In this document: positions 11,456 through 23,396 of the stretch, one piece after another
Layout of the letters: every line of letters starts with the position of its first letter
Numbering within the stretch: position 1 is the stretch's first letter
Notes under the pieces: model-generated
What the model was told of the DNA's origin: nothing
The model's input: only the letters and a program-made list of their open reading frames with translations
The model's database searches: none
Assembly (NCBI GenBank): GCA_013146195.2
Contig: CM028379.1
Location: forward strand, 159,742,437 to 159,806,436
DNA length: 64,000 nucleotides
Direction: 5' to 3'
From: Codonopsis lanceolata
Taxonomy: Eukaryota > Streptophyta > Magnoliopsida > Asterales > Campanulaceae
Translations under genes and position numbers: made by a program

Positions 11456-12110
11456 CCCTTTTTATAACCTAAAAAGTGTATTTTTGAATGTGAAAAGACT
11501 ATGAAGCCCTTAATGAACCGACGGTGTGTTACGAATCACTCACTCAGTGAATCGCGCTGCATCAAATTTTACATCGCGTTGTATCAATTTTTCATCGCGA
11601 TACATCAATTTTTATTACATAATCTAATTTTGCATCACATTGCACCAAATTGTTGCACCACGATTTATCAATTTAAATTACTTAATTTAGTTTATACACC
11701 GCACTGCACCAAGTCAAACATATAATTAATACATCACATTACAAAATTATAATGAATCAAACATTCATGTCATCCGCCTTCTTCTTCCTTTTCCTCTATC
11801 AAAAGTTTTCTTCTCTTCGTCTCTACTAAAAAAATCATCTAACACAACCCAAATCCATTCCAATCATAGTTAAAGAATTGGAAAAATCGTTTACCTTTCG
11901 GAGGCGTTGCCCTCTCGACCTAGGAGACCTGACTAGACAAGTCAATCCTCATTTTATTGTTGCAACAAATGCTGGTCGGAGCTGTGGAAGGAGCTGATCT
12001 AGGCATTTTAGAAACAATTTTTCGAAAATTAATTTTTACGGTTGAAAAAAAAACAGGGAAGTAGAGTAATTAAATATTTGGAAAAAGACCGACTAGCAAG
12101 TTCTCCTAAG
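11456..12110. mobile_element. Foldback-type element D
   Basis: It starts with a divergent terminal block (AAAAGTGTATTTTTGAATGT ... CCCTTAATGAACCGACGG), then short ATCGCG-containing repeats at 11550-11720. It ends at about 12030-12106 with GAAAAAGACCGACTAGCAAG, matching the terminal blocks of A-C. No coding frame. 12111-12470 shows nothing. Confidence 0.5.
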
Positions 12111-12471
12111 TATTTTTTGTAAGACAGATCCCCTTGACCCGATCTACGCTAGTTACTTGCAAAAGCTTATATCCTTTCCTTAATTCTCCTTATGTTGGTG
12201 AACTGAATTGTGAAAGAGTGAGATTTCGTCTTACGAATTATGATCCGTAAAACAGTGTAACATAAGATCTAATTAGCCTGAAATAACACTCTCATTCAGC
12301 CCACGGGATGCATCTTTTACACTAATTTTTAACAAGTGTTAAATTTTGTGATTTCTTTATCTAATATCCTTAAGTATTTTTTTAGACCTTAATGATACTA
12401 GATTAATAAAATCAGAACATTTTATATCTCATGTTTAAAAAGATGATAGAGTCGATATCTATATATCTATA

Positions 12472-13655
12472 TCTATAATACAATAGAGCTCAGTCTCATA
12501 AAGAGCGGCTCAGATTGATTATTTTACTTTATATCAAACGGTTGAGATTGCATATTTATGTTTATATCAAACGGTTGAGATTACCTATTTATACTTATAT
12601 CAAACGGTTGTAATTTATTCTGTCTGGCACATGTGTCCCCCTGAATCAGGACTGTCAAGAAGATTCTTAATCTAATCTAAACTGTTTTTATCTCATATAT
12701 AAATCTCATTTATCTCATATAACTTATTTTAAATAGGTCTCTATTTAATTCACGAATAATTGGATAGTCGAATTTCAATCTGACGCTTGCACAGTACCTT
12801 GAGATCTTATTTAACAGAGTCCAAGATAGATGAATAAGTTAAGTCTTTCATTCTCTTTTAAATAAAATTTTGATAAGAGAAATTACGTAACGAGAGAATT
12901 TGACGATAAAAATAAATAAAACAAAAGACAAAAATTTAGATAAGACAGTTTTGTAGATATCTATAATACAATACAGCTCAGTGTTTACTGTTTTACGGTG
13001 ATCCAACGGCCCTTATTTCCCTCAGCTCTTACATGTGCGAATGACTACATTATTATTTTACATTTACTCTTTTTCTGAGATTTTACGGTTTTACAGTTAA
13101 TATTTTACGTTTTTATAGTTTTACAGTTTTATGATTGCAAAAGTTTGTACTTGTATTTTTTTTTCTTTTTAATTGTTATCGTAATTAACTTAATCAATTA
13201 ATTTTTTTTCGACCCGTAATTTCATATACAAATTTAAAAAAAATTAAAAAAACGTAAGTTTTGTAATTTGAATTTTTTTAACTGTTATCGTAATTAACTT
13301 AAGCAATTTAATTTTTGTCCGACCCATTTTGTCCGGCCGCAATTTCGTATACAAACTTTTAATCAATCCCTCAGTTCCGGACAAAGAGGACCCGTTTGAA
13401 AGTCAATTTTTTTAAGAAAATAATATTTTTAGTAGTTCATTTCCACAGTATATTTTTGTCGGCCCGTTTTGTCCGGCCGCAATTTCGTATACAAATTTTT
13501 AATTAATCCCTCTGTTCCAAGCAAAGAGGCCCCGTTTGAAAGTCAATTTTTTTAAGAAAATAATATTTTTAGTAGTTAATTTCCACAATATCTGTTTCAT
13601 TTATTGATAAATTTTCAAATGGGCGTCGTGCCATCGGCACGGGCAAGAGTACTAG
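12472..13655 (+). mobile_element. Non-autonomous Helitron(s), nested 5' ends
   Basis: Two Helitron-like 5' ends start TCTATAATACAATA(G/C)AGCTCAG, at 12472 and 12960. One 3' end at 13627-13655 has the hairpin CGTGCC-ATC-GGCACG followed by GGCAAGAGTACTAG. The inner copy, 12960-13655, is flanked by A and T, as expected for insertion between A and T. No Rep or helicase coding is present. Confidence 0.65.
13319..13591. repeat. ~135-bp tandem duplication inside the Helitron
   Basis: Two adjacent copies each run from CCCGTTTTGTCCGGCCGCAA, through AATTTCGTATACAAA and AAGAGG-CCCGTTTGAAAG, to TTTTTAGTAGTT-ATTTCCAC. They differ at only a handful of positions. Confidence 0.75.
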
Positions 13656-14391
13656 TATATATATAAAAGCTAGGTAGTCTAAAAGAGGTAAAATTTCGCC
13701 AAAAACACTTGCTAAAAAAGGAAAGTCATCTTTGAGTATTATTATATAGGGATTAGTTAACATGCATTGAGAACACAAATCTGATTAATTGATTACACAA
13801 CTCTCAAAATTTATTGAAAATATGCAAATATGCACATGTGTTAGAAAATACCAAATTTCTATGTAGTAGTATTTAATAAGAGTAGTCACCTATTGAAAAT
13901 CTGTAAATACAAATCTCTTTTGGTGCATACTTAATTTACTGATTAATTAAAATGAGCAAATAACTTTGAAATAATTAAGAACAAATGTGCTATAAAAAAT
14001 ATGTTCATTAAATACATGTGATTACAAAATAGAATATAACCACAATTAATTATAAAAAGTCTGCTATGGAAATCTTCATATATGACAGTTTTTGAAACTT
14101 TTGTGTCTCTTTCATCGTATCCGAAATTATAATATCAAAACAAAATTTATTTTTACAAATAACCACAATTAATTATAACTTATTGGTAATCATAGGAATA
14201 TATACGATTAAATCATAGTAGTAGATATCAAGCACAAATCATAGTTAATTATTAAACTCTGGAAAATTATGAACGAAAAAATTACTTAAACAATTTATAA
14301 AATAATGAATTAAATGATATCAATTATAACAACATAATTTGTTTCATTCATCATGTTTTTTCTTTATTTTTTAATTTTGTTTATAATATTC

Positions 14392-14392
<1 letters not shown>
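13656..14392. other. AT-rich stretch, no gene seen
   Basis: Only short frames and AT-rich sequence are present; no family was recognised. Confidence 0.5.

Positions 14393-14471
<79 letters not shown>
14393..14471. repeat. (AT)n microsatellite
   Basis: An uninterrupted AT dinucleotide run of about 39 units. Confidence 0.95.
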
Positions 14472-14475
<4 letters not shown>

Positions 14476-14722
14476 AGGTTAGATTTCTCCCTCCAAAATA
14501 TCACTTTTAAATTATTGACTTTTGAATTACCATTTCACTATTTCTCTCTCCTATCTTCTCTGGTTGTATTTCTCTTTCTCTCTCCCTTCTCCTCCCTATT
14601 TTCTCTCTCGTCACTACCATCTTCTTTCTTTTAATTATGTTTAACTATTTTTCTCTCTTTAAAATTAAAAATAAGAACTAAAACAAAAAAATAGTTCTGG
14701 AGTCAAGAAACCAAAAATATTA

Positions 14723-15420
14723 GAGGTTAGTAAAATAAAAATAATTTATGGAATAAGCCACTATAAAAATAAAAGTTACAAAATCAACAAAACAAAAATA
14801 ATTTAATGCGGAGGTTAGTAAAATAAAATAATTTACGGAACAAAAGTTTAAAACAAATTCTTAAAAATATATATATGTAAAACAAAAATATGTTGGTAAA
14901 ATAAAAATATTTGATGGAACAAAAATAATAGTTACAAATTCAATAAAAACAAAAACAATTTAAACTGAGGTTACTAAAATAATAAAAATAAATTTACGGA
15001 AAATTTTTTAAAACAAATTTGAAAAATATCTATGTATAACAAAAATACATTAGTTAAATAAAAATATTTGATGGAACAAAAATAATAGTTACAGAGTGAA
15101 TAAAACAAAAATAATTTAAACTGAGGTTAGTAAAATAATAAAAATAATTTACGAAACAAAACTTAAAAACAAATTCTTAAAAATAGTTATGTAAAACAAA
15201 AATGCGTTAGTAAAATAAAAATATTTGATTCAACAAAAATAATAGTTATAGAGTCAATAAAACAAAGCAATTTAAACGGAGGTTAGCAAAATAATAATAA
15301 TAAGTTACGGAACAAAATTTTTCCGTCAAAAATTCTTAAAAATAAAAAAATAATAATTGTTATGAAGTCAATAAAACAAAAAAATAGTGGAAGTTATTAA
15401 TATCAAAATAATTTACAAAA
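14723..15420. repeat. 156-bp tandem repeat
   Basis: The phrase GAGGTTAGTAAAATA recurs at 14811, 14967, 15123 and 15279, exactly 156 bases apart each time, with a shorter copy starting at 14723. Each unit continues with ATAATTTACGGAACAAAA, ATTCTTAAAAATA and AAAATATTTGATGGAACAAA. It lies directly upstream of the Helitron helicase remnant, and such internal satellites occur in Helitrons. Confidence 0.75.
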
Positions 15421-15639
15421 CAAAAATAATAGTTAACGTTAAAAATAATTTCGTTATTTTGATTTTAGCTTATTTTCGTCTTATAAATTTCTTTATTCAT
15501 AAAATTCAAATATAATTTAATAAAAGTAATCATTCAAAATGAAGAACTTATTTGAGTTCAGATTCTATCAGCAGGGCGAAAAAAATTTAAGTTTGTTCGA
15601 AGACATTCATTATATAAAGTTTTTAATAGTATAAAGTGT

Positions 15640-16122
15640 TCGCGGTTGTCAGACCATGAATTGACACTTCAAATTAGTGTTCCAGTAATGTTATTGAGAA
15701 ACATTGATCATGCTGCAGAGTTGTGTAATAGAACAAGACTAATCATCATAAATCTTAGGGATCACATTGTTAAATTAAATTTTTTGAAAGGAAGTAATGT
15801 TGGAGAAAATATTTTTATCACAAGATTGTCATTAACTCTATCCGATATAAGACTGTCTTACAAGTTTCCAGATAAGACAATTTACATTGCTGGTATTATA
15901 TGCAATGACAATTAACAAGTACCAAAGTCAATAATTGCAGTATTTAGCCATGGACAGTTAGTTATATGTCGTAGTTTTTAGAGTAACAAATTATTTTGGT
16001 TTGAAGATATTGATATGCGGTGAAGATGAAAAACCAACTAATAAGACAACAAATGTTGTGTATAAGGAAATTTTATGTACAATTATTTGACGTGTATTTA
16101 ACGCACATGGTTAAAAAACTAG
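15640..16122 (+). pseudogene. Helitron helicase C-terminal remnant and 3' end
   Basis: The frame at 15655-15890 reads VPVMLLRNIDHAAELCNRTR and then FITRLSLTLSDIRL. These are typical of the C-terminal part of Helitron Pif1-like helicases, which unwind DNA during rolling-circle transposition. A frameshift near 15905 moves the MTINKYQSQ motif into another frame. Further fragments are FSHGQL (near 15945) and ICGEDEKPTNKTTNVVYKE (near 16015-16070). The 3' end TTAACGCACATGGTTAAAAA then ACTAG follows at 16098-16122. No Rep endonuclease domain is nearby, so this is an inactive 5'-truncated remnant. Confidence 0.75.
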
Positions 16123-16149
16123 TTTAATTAAAAGAGATATATGCATATA

Positions 16150-16175
16150 CCTTTAACGCACGGGTATAAAACTAG
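16150..16175 (+). mobile_element. Second Helitron 3' terminus
   Basis: TTTAACGCACGGGTATAAAA followed by CTAG repeats the 3' end seen at 16098-16122, about 53 bases downstream. This suggests a second insertion or a duplicated terminus. Confidence 0.55.
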
Positions 16176-16982
16176 TTCTAATAATAAATAATCAAGCAAG
16201 ATGGAAATACTATTAAGTGTTAAGAGTTCATTAAGTACCCCGTGTTAGCTAAGTTTTTATTTTTAAAAACACAAACCGATTCCTCTACAAACTACTAGAA
16301 GACGGGTTTATTAAAAAAATACAAAAAATAGTAGAAGATCGAGTTTATTAAAAACTAGGTTATTACTCGTGTAATGCACAATTGATTTAGTGTTGTTTCT
16401 AAAACTTAATTTTGTAGATTGAATCTGCAAGCTATTTGAGTGAACCAACAACATCAAGATGTTCACATAATCAATAAATTAAAAAAAATCGTGAGATCAC
16501 ATCGAATCATCAAACCAAAATTTTATGTGAATCATAAAATCGAACAAATATTCTTAGGAAAAGGAGAGGAAGTACCATGAAAACAGACTCGTTAATGAGG
16601 TCTTTGATGGAGGGGAAATATTTCACAATGGTTGTTTGTAATTTTGGTGGAATATGTTTAATCAAATTTGATAAAATCTTTTTAAATTGATCGAGTTTTG
16701 GTAAAATAATAAAAATTAAAAACCTCTACCAACCGAAACTTGTCTAAATCCAATGTGATAAAAATATATATGGTATAAACCGATTTTGGCAGTAAAAAAT
16801 GGTAAAAAAAAATATCAAATTACCATGAGAATTGAAGAGTTTTAATCAATTGAAACATGTCTAAATCAAATATGAAAAAATTTATCCGCAAAAAAAACTT
16901 TTACCATAAAAATTTGGAGTCATAATCAAGTGAAACACTTTAAAATCAAATGTGATAAAACCAATCTGATATTAACTAATTT

Positions 16983-17074
16983 AACCCCTAAGGGGTGGCC
17001 CAGTGGTAGACATGAGGTTTCAAAAATGTGAGGTCTCAGGTTCGATCCCTTTCATGCCCCCTTAGGAAAAAAAA
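16983..17074 (+). mobile_element. Short tRNA-derived SINE-like copy
   Basis: The sequence GGGGTGGCCCAGTGGTAGAC fits a polymerase III A box and GGTTCGATCCC fits a B box, 43 bases downstream. The copy ends in an A run. It is flanked by TAACTAATTT at 16973-16982 and 17075-17084, a perfect 10-bp duplication. A related relic lies at 7551-7625 on the other strand. At 92 bp it is unusually short; the parent tRNA is not identifiable by eye. Confidence 0.75.
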
Positions 17075-17124
17075 TAACTAATTTTAACAGCAAAAAATGG
17101 TTAAAAAACAAAAACTTTTACTAT

Positions 17125-17893
17125 TGAAAGGATTAAACCGAGGGATTGACCCTCGGCATGCCAAGGACTCGACCCTCGGCACAATAAAGGGCCCCACCCA
17201 AAAAGCCACCAGTAGCGAGGACTGGACCACTCGCCCCTAAGATACACACAAGTTTCTTTATGGCCGAGCCAATAGATAACTCGCGATCTCCAAACAGCTT
17301 CAGCCTCGGCTGGCCAGAAATGACCTCTGCTGCCCTCGGCATCGTCATCGAATCGGTCCCCAGTATCCTCAGCCTCGGCAATAATAAAAGCTTTTGTCAC
17401 AAAAACCACTCGGCCTCGGCTTTGGATCAATCATCATCCGCCCCGACAAACCATTTCCTAGGCCCGAGAAAACCGCTGCACGCCAATACCAACTCTCTGA
17501 CAAACGCACAGTTCACTTATTTCTGACGAAGACCCTCAACGCATTTAATGATCGCCGCATTATGCTCCCCATTCACTAGCCGCCACGTCAACATAAACTT
17601 CAGGTATAAATAGAGAGTGCACATTTAATATGAAGGTAAGAAAATTCAGAGATATCACAACTCTCTTATCACTGCCTCTTATCAAACACTTATTACGGCA
17701 TATTCACTACCATCTTTTTACCGGAAACCTTACTCTCACACCGGAAGGTTCTAGTCGGGCCGCCCCGACTCCTTAACGGTGTTTGTTGTTTAATTTGTGC
17801 AGGTTAACCAAGAAGGACGAATCAGCGACCGCCGCCTCATCCTTACTCACACGTGGACAACATGACAAGATCACCACCAAAAAAGCGTGATCA
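17125..17893 (+). mobile_element. Solo LTR, TSD ACTAT
   Basis: The 769-bp segment starts TGAAAGGATT, ends GTGATCA, and is flanked by ACTAT at 17120-17124 and 17894-17898. Removing it restores the ~400-bp repeat unit found intact at 18325 and 18728, which confirms the insertion. It is GC-richer than its surroundings. It contains at least six CCTCGGC motifs, a TATAAATAG box at 17605-17613 and no internal region, so it is a solo LTR. The style suggests a Gypsy element, but this is not proven. Confidence 0.85.
17605..17613 (+). promoter_or_regulatory. TATA box of the solo LTR
   Basis: TATAAATAG about 290 bases before the LTR end, a normal U3/R position for a plant LTR promoter. Confidence 0.6.
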
Positions 17894-17965
17894 ACTATGT
17901 ATAAAGGAGACACCAGTTTCAAAATCTATCCAGTTTTGATTTTTAGAAAAAAAAAAAAAAAAGAA

Positions 17966-18001
<36 letters not shown>

Positions 18002-18876
18002 GTACCGTATGCACAGTTTTAATAATTTTTTTGCAAAAGTTATTTATAATAAGATGATTTTCTAAACATGTAATAGATAATTAATTTTTCTAATTAGAAT
18101 AATTTTAAAAAATGAAAAATAAGGTAAATATTCAAAATTGATCATATGAATATGTAATTGAAAGATTAAAGCCTAAGAGAATTAATAAAATCTACCCGAA
18201 AAAAAAAATTTGCCATGAAAATTTGGAGTACTAATCAGGTGAAATTCGTTTAAATCAAATGTGATAAAATATATCATGTATTAACTGATTTTGTCAGCAA
18301 AATTGGTAAAAAAAATTATCATGTATAAAGGAGGCACCAGTTTTAAAATCTATCCGATTTTAATTTTTGTCTGGAAAAAATATATATATTACTGTAGGCA
18401 TCGTTTTAATAGTTGTTTGTGTGTGCAAAAGTTGTTTATAATGCGATGATTTTCTAAACTTGTTATAAATAATTGAAATTTTTAATTATAATAATTTGAA
18501 AGAAACGAAAAATAAGGTAAATATTCAAAAAATTGATCATATGAATATGTAATTGAAATATTAAAATTTATGAGAATTAATAAAATCTATTCGCAAAAAA
18601 AAAATACTTTTGCCATGAAAATTTGGAGTCATATAAAGTGAAACTCGTTTAAATCAAATGTGATAAAATCTATCTCCTACTAACCGATTTTGGCAGCAAA
18701 AAATAATTAAAAAAACTTTTACCATATATAAAGGAGGTACCTGTTTTAAAATCTATCCGGTTTTAATTTTTGACACAAGAAATTTTTTTTTTGACAACTT
18801 CACAAGAATGTGTCACGTCAGAACATAGAAATCCTTTAAAACTTTAAGCATTCAACAGAAAGTCGACATGTTGCAG

Positions 18877-19933
18877 TAGAGATGTCAAAAGCGAGCCCGA
18901 CCCATAGGCCCGATCCAGTCCACCTGACTTTTTAAGGATCTGGGCCTCAATTTAGAAAGACCGGAAAAAGCCGCTAGGCCCATGGGCCATGTTTGGCCCG
19001 ATCTTAAAAAGTCCGGAAAGCCCAGTCCGACCCGATCATAAAGTTAAACACTTAAACTTAACTACAAAATTAAAAACTAAAACATAAATCTAAAAAAAAA
19101 AAAAATTATAAGACATTCATTTAGACTTTTTTTTTTCTTTTTGTTATATAAATTTGTGGCACAATATGATCTATTTCCGAATCATTATTCTCTTTTTGGT
19201 TGAAACTCATATTCTAAATTGATGGAAGTGACACTTACAAAGAGGAAATGGAGTATATCTTCCAAGTTCCAATCTAGTTTAGTATGGTTGTGGTTAGTAA
19301 TTTTATTGAAACTGGTCTATTTAATTGAGTATCTCTATTTGATATTAGGTAATAAAAAGTCTCAATAGTATCAACTTGATAAAAAAAAATCTAAATGCTA
19401 GATTGTGTCGGACGAATAAAAAATGAACATTTGCTAGTTAGTATGATTTTGCAAACTAGAACCCGATAAACTTTGTCTATCCGTAAAAAACACATATTAA
19501 AAAATTGGGGACAATATGATGAACTTCAATTTGGTTATAACTTTTTTGAAAAAAATACCCTTCAAATAGCACATGTATTTTTTTTTTTTGTAATATTGTA
19601 GTTTTTCTAGTTTCTGTTTCGTTCAATTATTGAAGTTACTACATTTGTTTATGTTTGCTTTGGTTGCACTTTTGCTTTGTAATTGTGTAAGTTAGACTAG
19701 TAAGTATGTGTGTTTTGAACTTTTGTTGTGTGATATAACTTTTATTAGCTAATTTGTGAGTTTTTTTAATTAAAAAAATAGTTATTTTTTTGGCTCATAG
19801 GCTCGAAGTGGGTATGGACTGGGCTTGAGTTCTATGAGGCCTGACACTATTTCGACCCGGCACGGCCCGCCGTTAAGTGAGACCCATTGGGCTTAGTCCG
19901 GGTTGGCCCGGCTCAACCCGTATGATAGTTCTA
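18877..19933. mobile_element. Non-autonomous hAT-like element
   Basis: The left end TAGAGATGTCAAAAGCGAGC and the right end, reverse-complemented as TAGAACTATCATACGGG, form imperfect inverted repeats. Both ends carry GCCCGACCC/GGCCCGG subterminal motifs. The flanks TGTTGCAG (18869-18876) and TGTGACAG (19934-19941) match at 6 of 8 positions, consistent with an old 8-bp duplication. The interior is AT-rich with no transposase frame. Confidence 0.6.
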
Positions 19934-19941
19934 TGTGACAG

Positions 19942-22493
19942 CAATTACTTATGTTTTACTAATAGTTAATAGATAAATGATAGATTATTAATTAATGATT
20001 AATAGATATAGTTTAGTAGAAAAAAATATAACATAAAATTATCACGTTGATAATTTGTATAAATTAAATAGTAGGAAAATGAAAAGAGATGAAAATTAGA
20101 GAGTTTCAGTCAAATTAAACTTGTATAAATTGTATAGGATAAAATCTAGTTTAATTAAAAGATATTTGAAAAAAAAATAAAAACAAAATCTGAAATCTCT
20201 ATCATAAATTTACTTGTTAAACTATATCCTAAATCTATTTTATCAAATTAGTTTTAGGATTTTTATCTTATCTAATTAGATTTATGATTTTTATCTTAAA
20301 CTAACTAATTTTGAAAAAAAAAACTTATCATTTCGAAGATGACACGTGGCAGCACCAAATTCTTTTAAAACTTTTAGCTTTAACCAGGAAGTCGCCACAT
20401 GACAGTAGCGGCTTCTATTTTAATGATAGTTATAGAATAGAAGTATTAATTAATTGAGTGCCGACGGTACAAGATAACTTAGCTAAAAATAATAAAGACT
20501 CTTATTTTTGCTATCCCAGAATGAATAAAGAATACCTATTTTTGAACAAAGAGATTATCTGACTCGACCCATTAATATTTTTTGTATTGAAGCGGGTTAC
20601 TTGTTTTTACCTAAAATATTAATGAGTTATATTTTGTCGGATAATTTTTATATCGGATCAGTGGATTAACGGTTTTCGAGTTGTAATTGCGAGGCCTATT
20701 CAAAACCATCACTTCAAACTTTGTACTTAAACTAGCTTTACACACGTGTGTTAAACACACAACATATATCTTTTTCAATCAAATTATACATAAGCAATAT
20801 TAAGTAAAAAATAAAAATAAAAAAATAAATTAAATAGAACTGTTATATATATTATTTTAAAACTAATATCATGATTAAAAACTTTAACGATAATAAATAC
20901 AATAAACAAATAATTGTAACGTAAAGATTGTGAGTTCGATGTACATAAACTGAACAAATGATTATAACGCAGTGATTAAGAAAAGTAAACTTATTAATAT
21001 AGAATACAATAAATAAATATTTTTTTATAAATTTTAGATTATTTTTTTAAATACAACATTTGACATTAAATATGTGTGATTACTAGTTTACTATTACTAT
21101 CACTATGATTACACGTGTACACTTACTACTACTATCACTATCACATAACAAAATGTATGTAATATATATAAATCAATATTAATATTATTTTTTTTATCTT
21201 TTAGTTAGTGTGTTATGAAAATTAAACACATAATTAAAATGTAAGGATAAAAATATAAATGAATTTAATTATTGTTTATTATATGAATGAAAAATCCATA
21301 TATATTTTAGAATACGTCTTTAAACGAATATATATTTGTTAGATAATAAAAATTGCACAACAAATTCAATTGACGATAAACCAAAGAAAAGTGACTCAAA
21401 TTACATACTTCATACGGTCATCTCTCCCCCGAAATGACCAAAATGTCCCCGACTCAAAAACTCTTTTAATTAATAGTGTCACCCAAATGAGGTGACACTA
21501 ATAATATGTGTACTTAATTATTACAATTATATCTACAAATATTTAAGCCTAATTTAATAAACAATAAAATAGACATTTAGACTATAATTGCTCTCAATTC
21601 ATTGTACCTCTCACAGATTATGATATACTCGGCTACTCCCCCATATACATAATCACACCCCTCTAAAGTCATTATACATGTTCCCAAAGCAATTAGACTA
21701 CGATATTCATCCTTGTTTTTCTACAATGTCAATTAGCGAAAATGGAATCCGGTAATGATGATATTGTCACCTTTCACCAGGACCATGTTGAACTTTAAAA
21801 GTCCACTCATCCAGCATGTCATAACTGATGCTACTACTTTTATCGGTGAAATTATTTGGTTATATGCAACAAAGGTGGTCACATAGCATTTATATTCTTG
21901 GAGGAAGCGTATTTATAGCTAAATAAACAATGTTTGTTGAGTATCAAATTAGACATGACAGACTTTAAGGATCCATAATTGTTCATAAAAAAATATTGCA
22001 CTATATACTTGTTATTTAGTCTCAATGGATAGAATTTGTCATGACAAAACTCACAAGTAAATTAATATCAATATAGGAAGATCTTATAGTATAATGAGTT
22101 TTTAGATTGTTCTTCTCGTTTCTCTTGCATATTGAAAAAAAAAAGATAAAAGACCTTCCTTCTTAGATCGGTGATATTTAATTTTTTAACAGCTTCTTAT
22201 GTTTTTTTTTTAATTTATCAATACTTGTATATGTGTTCATCTGCAAATCATAATCTTTATTTTTTAAATAGTTACAGTGGTTATCTTGCAATTTTGAGAT
22301 AAACAAATTACATTTGTCATTATATATATATCTTCCTATTTTTAGCAAGTACATTTTGAAGGGATCTTGCTACATTTGGATGTGCTAATCGCATTTGTCA
22401 TTATATATATAGGAAATGTAACAAAACAAAGTGTTTCAATTTCGATGCTCTGTTAATTAAATGTTTAGTATAAAAACTAAGAAAAAAGTAATA
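19942..22493. other. AT-rich intergenic DNA with a Helitron-like terminus
   Basis: No gene supported. Near 20728-20755 the minus strand reads GTGTTTAACACACGTGTG followed by TAAAGCTAG. This resembles the Helitron 3' ends at 16122 and 16175 and may be a minus-strand Helitron end. The rest is low-complexity AT-rich sequence. Confidence 0.4.
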
Positions 22494-22751
22494 CTCCATC
22501 TGTTTTCAAATTATTGTCTATCCTTCTTTTTTCATCCGTTCTTAAATAATTATTCTCTTTCAAAACTTTCTCTTTTATGAAAACAATTTTACTAGTTTAC
22601 CCTTACTTTTTCTACATACTTTAATTATAGTCACATACTTAAGGGTATTAAAGGAAACCACACGTTTTACTAATATTTATAATTCAGTCAATTCATTTTT
22701 TTAAAACGGTGTGTAAGGTCAACCCAGGCACTATTTTGAAAACAGAGGGAG
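22494..22751. mobile_element. Stowaway-like MITE
   Basis: Ends CTCCATCTGTTTTCAAATTA and (reverse complement) CTCCCTCTGTTTTCAAAAT are flanked by TA on both sides (22492-22493 and 22752-22753). The 258-bp length and TA duplication fit Stowaway (Tc1/mariner). Confidence 0.75.
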
Positions 22752-22837
22752 TAAAACAAAGTGTTTCAACTTTCAATACATATTTGTGTTTTCATTTATG
22801 AACAACATTTAGTCAAAAAAATCACAGTTGTTATTAT

Positions 22838-23030
<193 letters not shown>

Positions 23031-23196
23031 GAGTGGTTATTGACGTTCAAGCTGATGAGATCTACAACTTGTGTGATTATAATTTATAAATCGTGGTGTA
23101 CATTAAGTCCGCGGTGTGGCTTAGTTGTACCTGTAAGTTATGTACTTGTAACTTGTAGGGTACGTTTGCATGTGATATAGATTATAAAGAGATGAG

Positions 23197-23396
23197 TATA
23201 AGAGAAATTGATAGTGGGAAAACTTGATGGTATTATTGATGTAGTATTGTATATATACAAGGGGAATCCTAACCTAACTTGGAGACCAAGATAATTATAA
23301 TATTGAAAGGATTACAACACTAAGTAGGAAATGAAATCATATACAAATAAAAGCAATATTCTAGTAATCTTCTATATTTTCTATGTATTTCTATCA
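23197..23396 (-). repeat. 3' LTR of the deleted Copia element
   Basis: It matches 25794-25994 over its full length with scattered substitutions. The terminus TGATAG abuts the polypurine-like tract at 23397-23405. Confidence 0.85.

Larger units (their letters stand above)
16850..18780. repeat. ~400-bp tandem repeat, three units, one disrupted
   Basis: The landmark ATAAAGGAG-CACC-GTTT falls at 17901, 18325 and 18728, giving periods of 424 and 403. Each unit also has CATGAAAATTTGGAGTCAT, AATCAAATGTGATAAAA, CCGATTTTGGCAGCAAAAAA and AAATCTATCCGGTTTTAATT. The first unit is expanded by the SINE-like copy and the solo LTR, and the later units show what its empty sites looked like. No coding capacity. 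Confidence 0.7.

Noticed and set aside
8830..11720. CRISPR-like array from the regular CCGCGG repeats
   Set aside because: The repeats are degenerate, occur in both orientations, have no uniform spacers, and the genome is a plant's.
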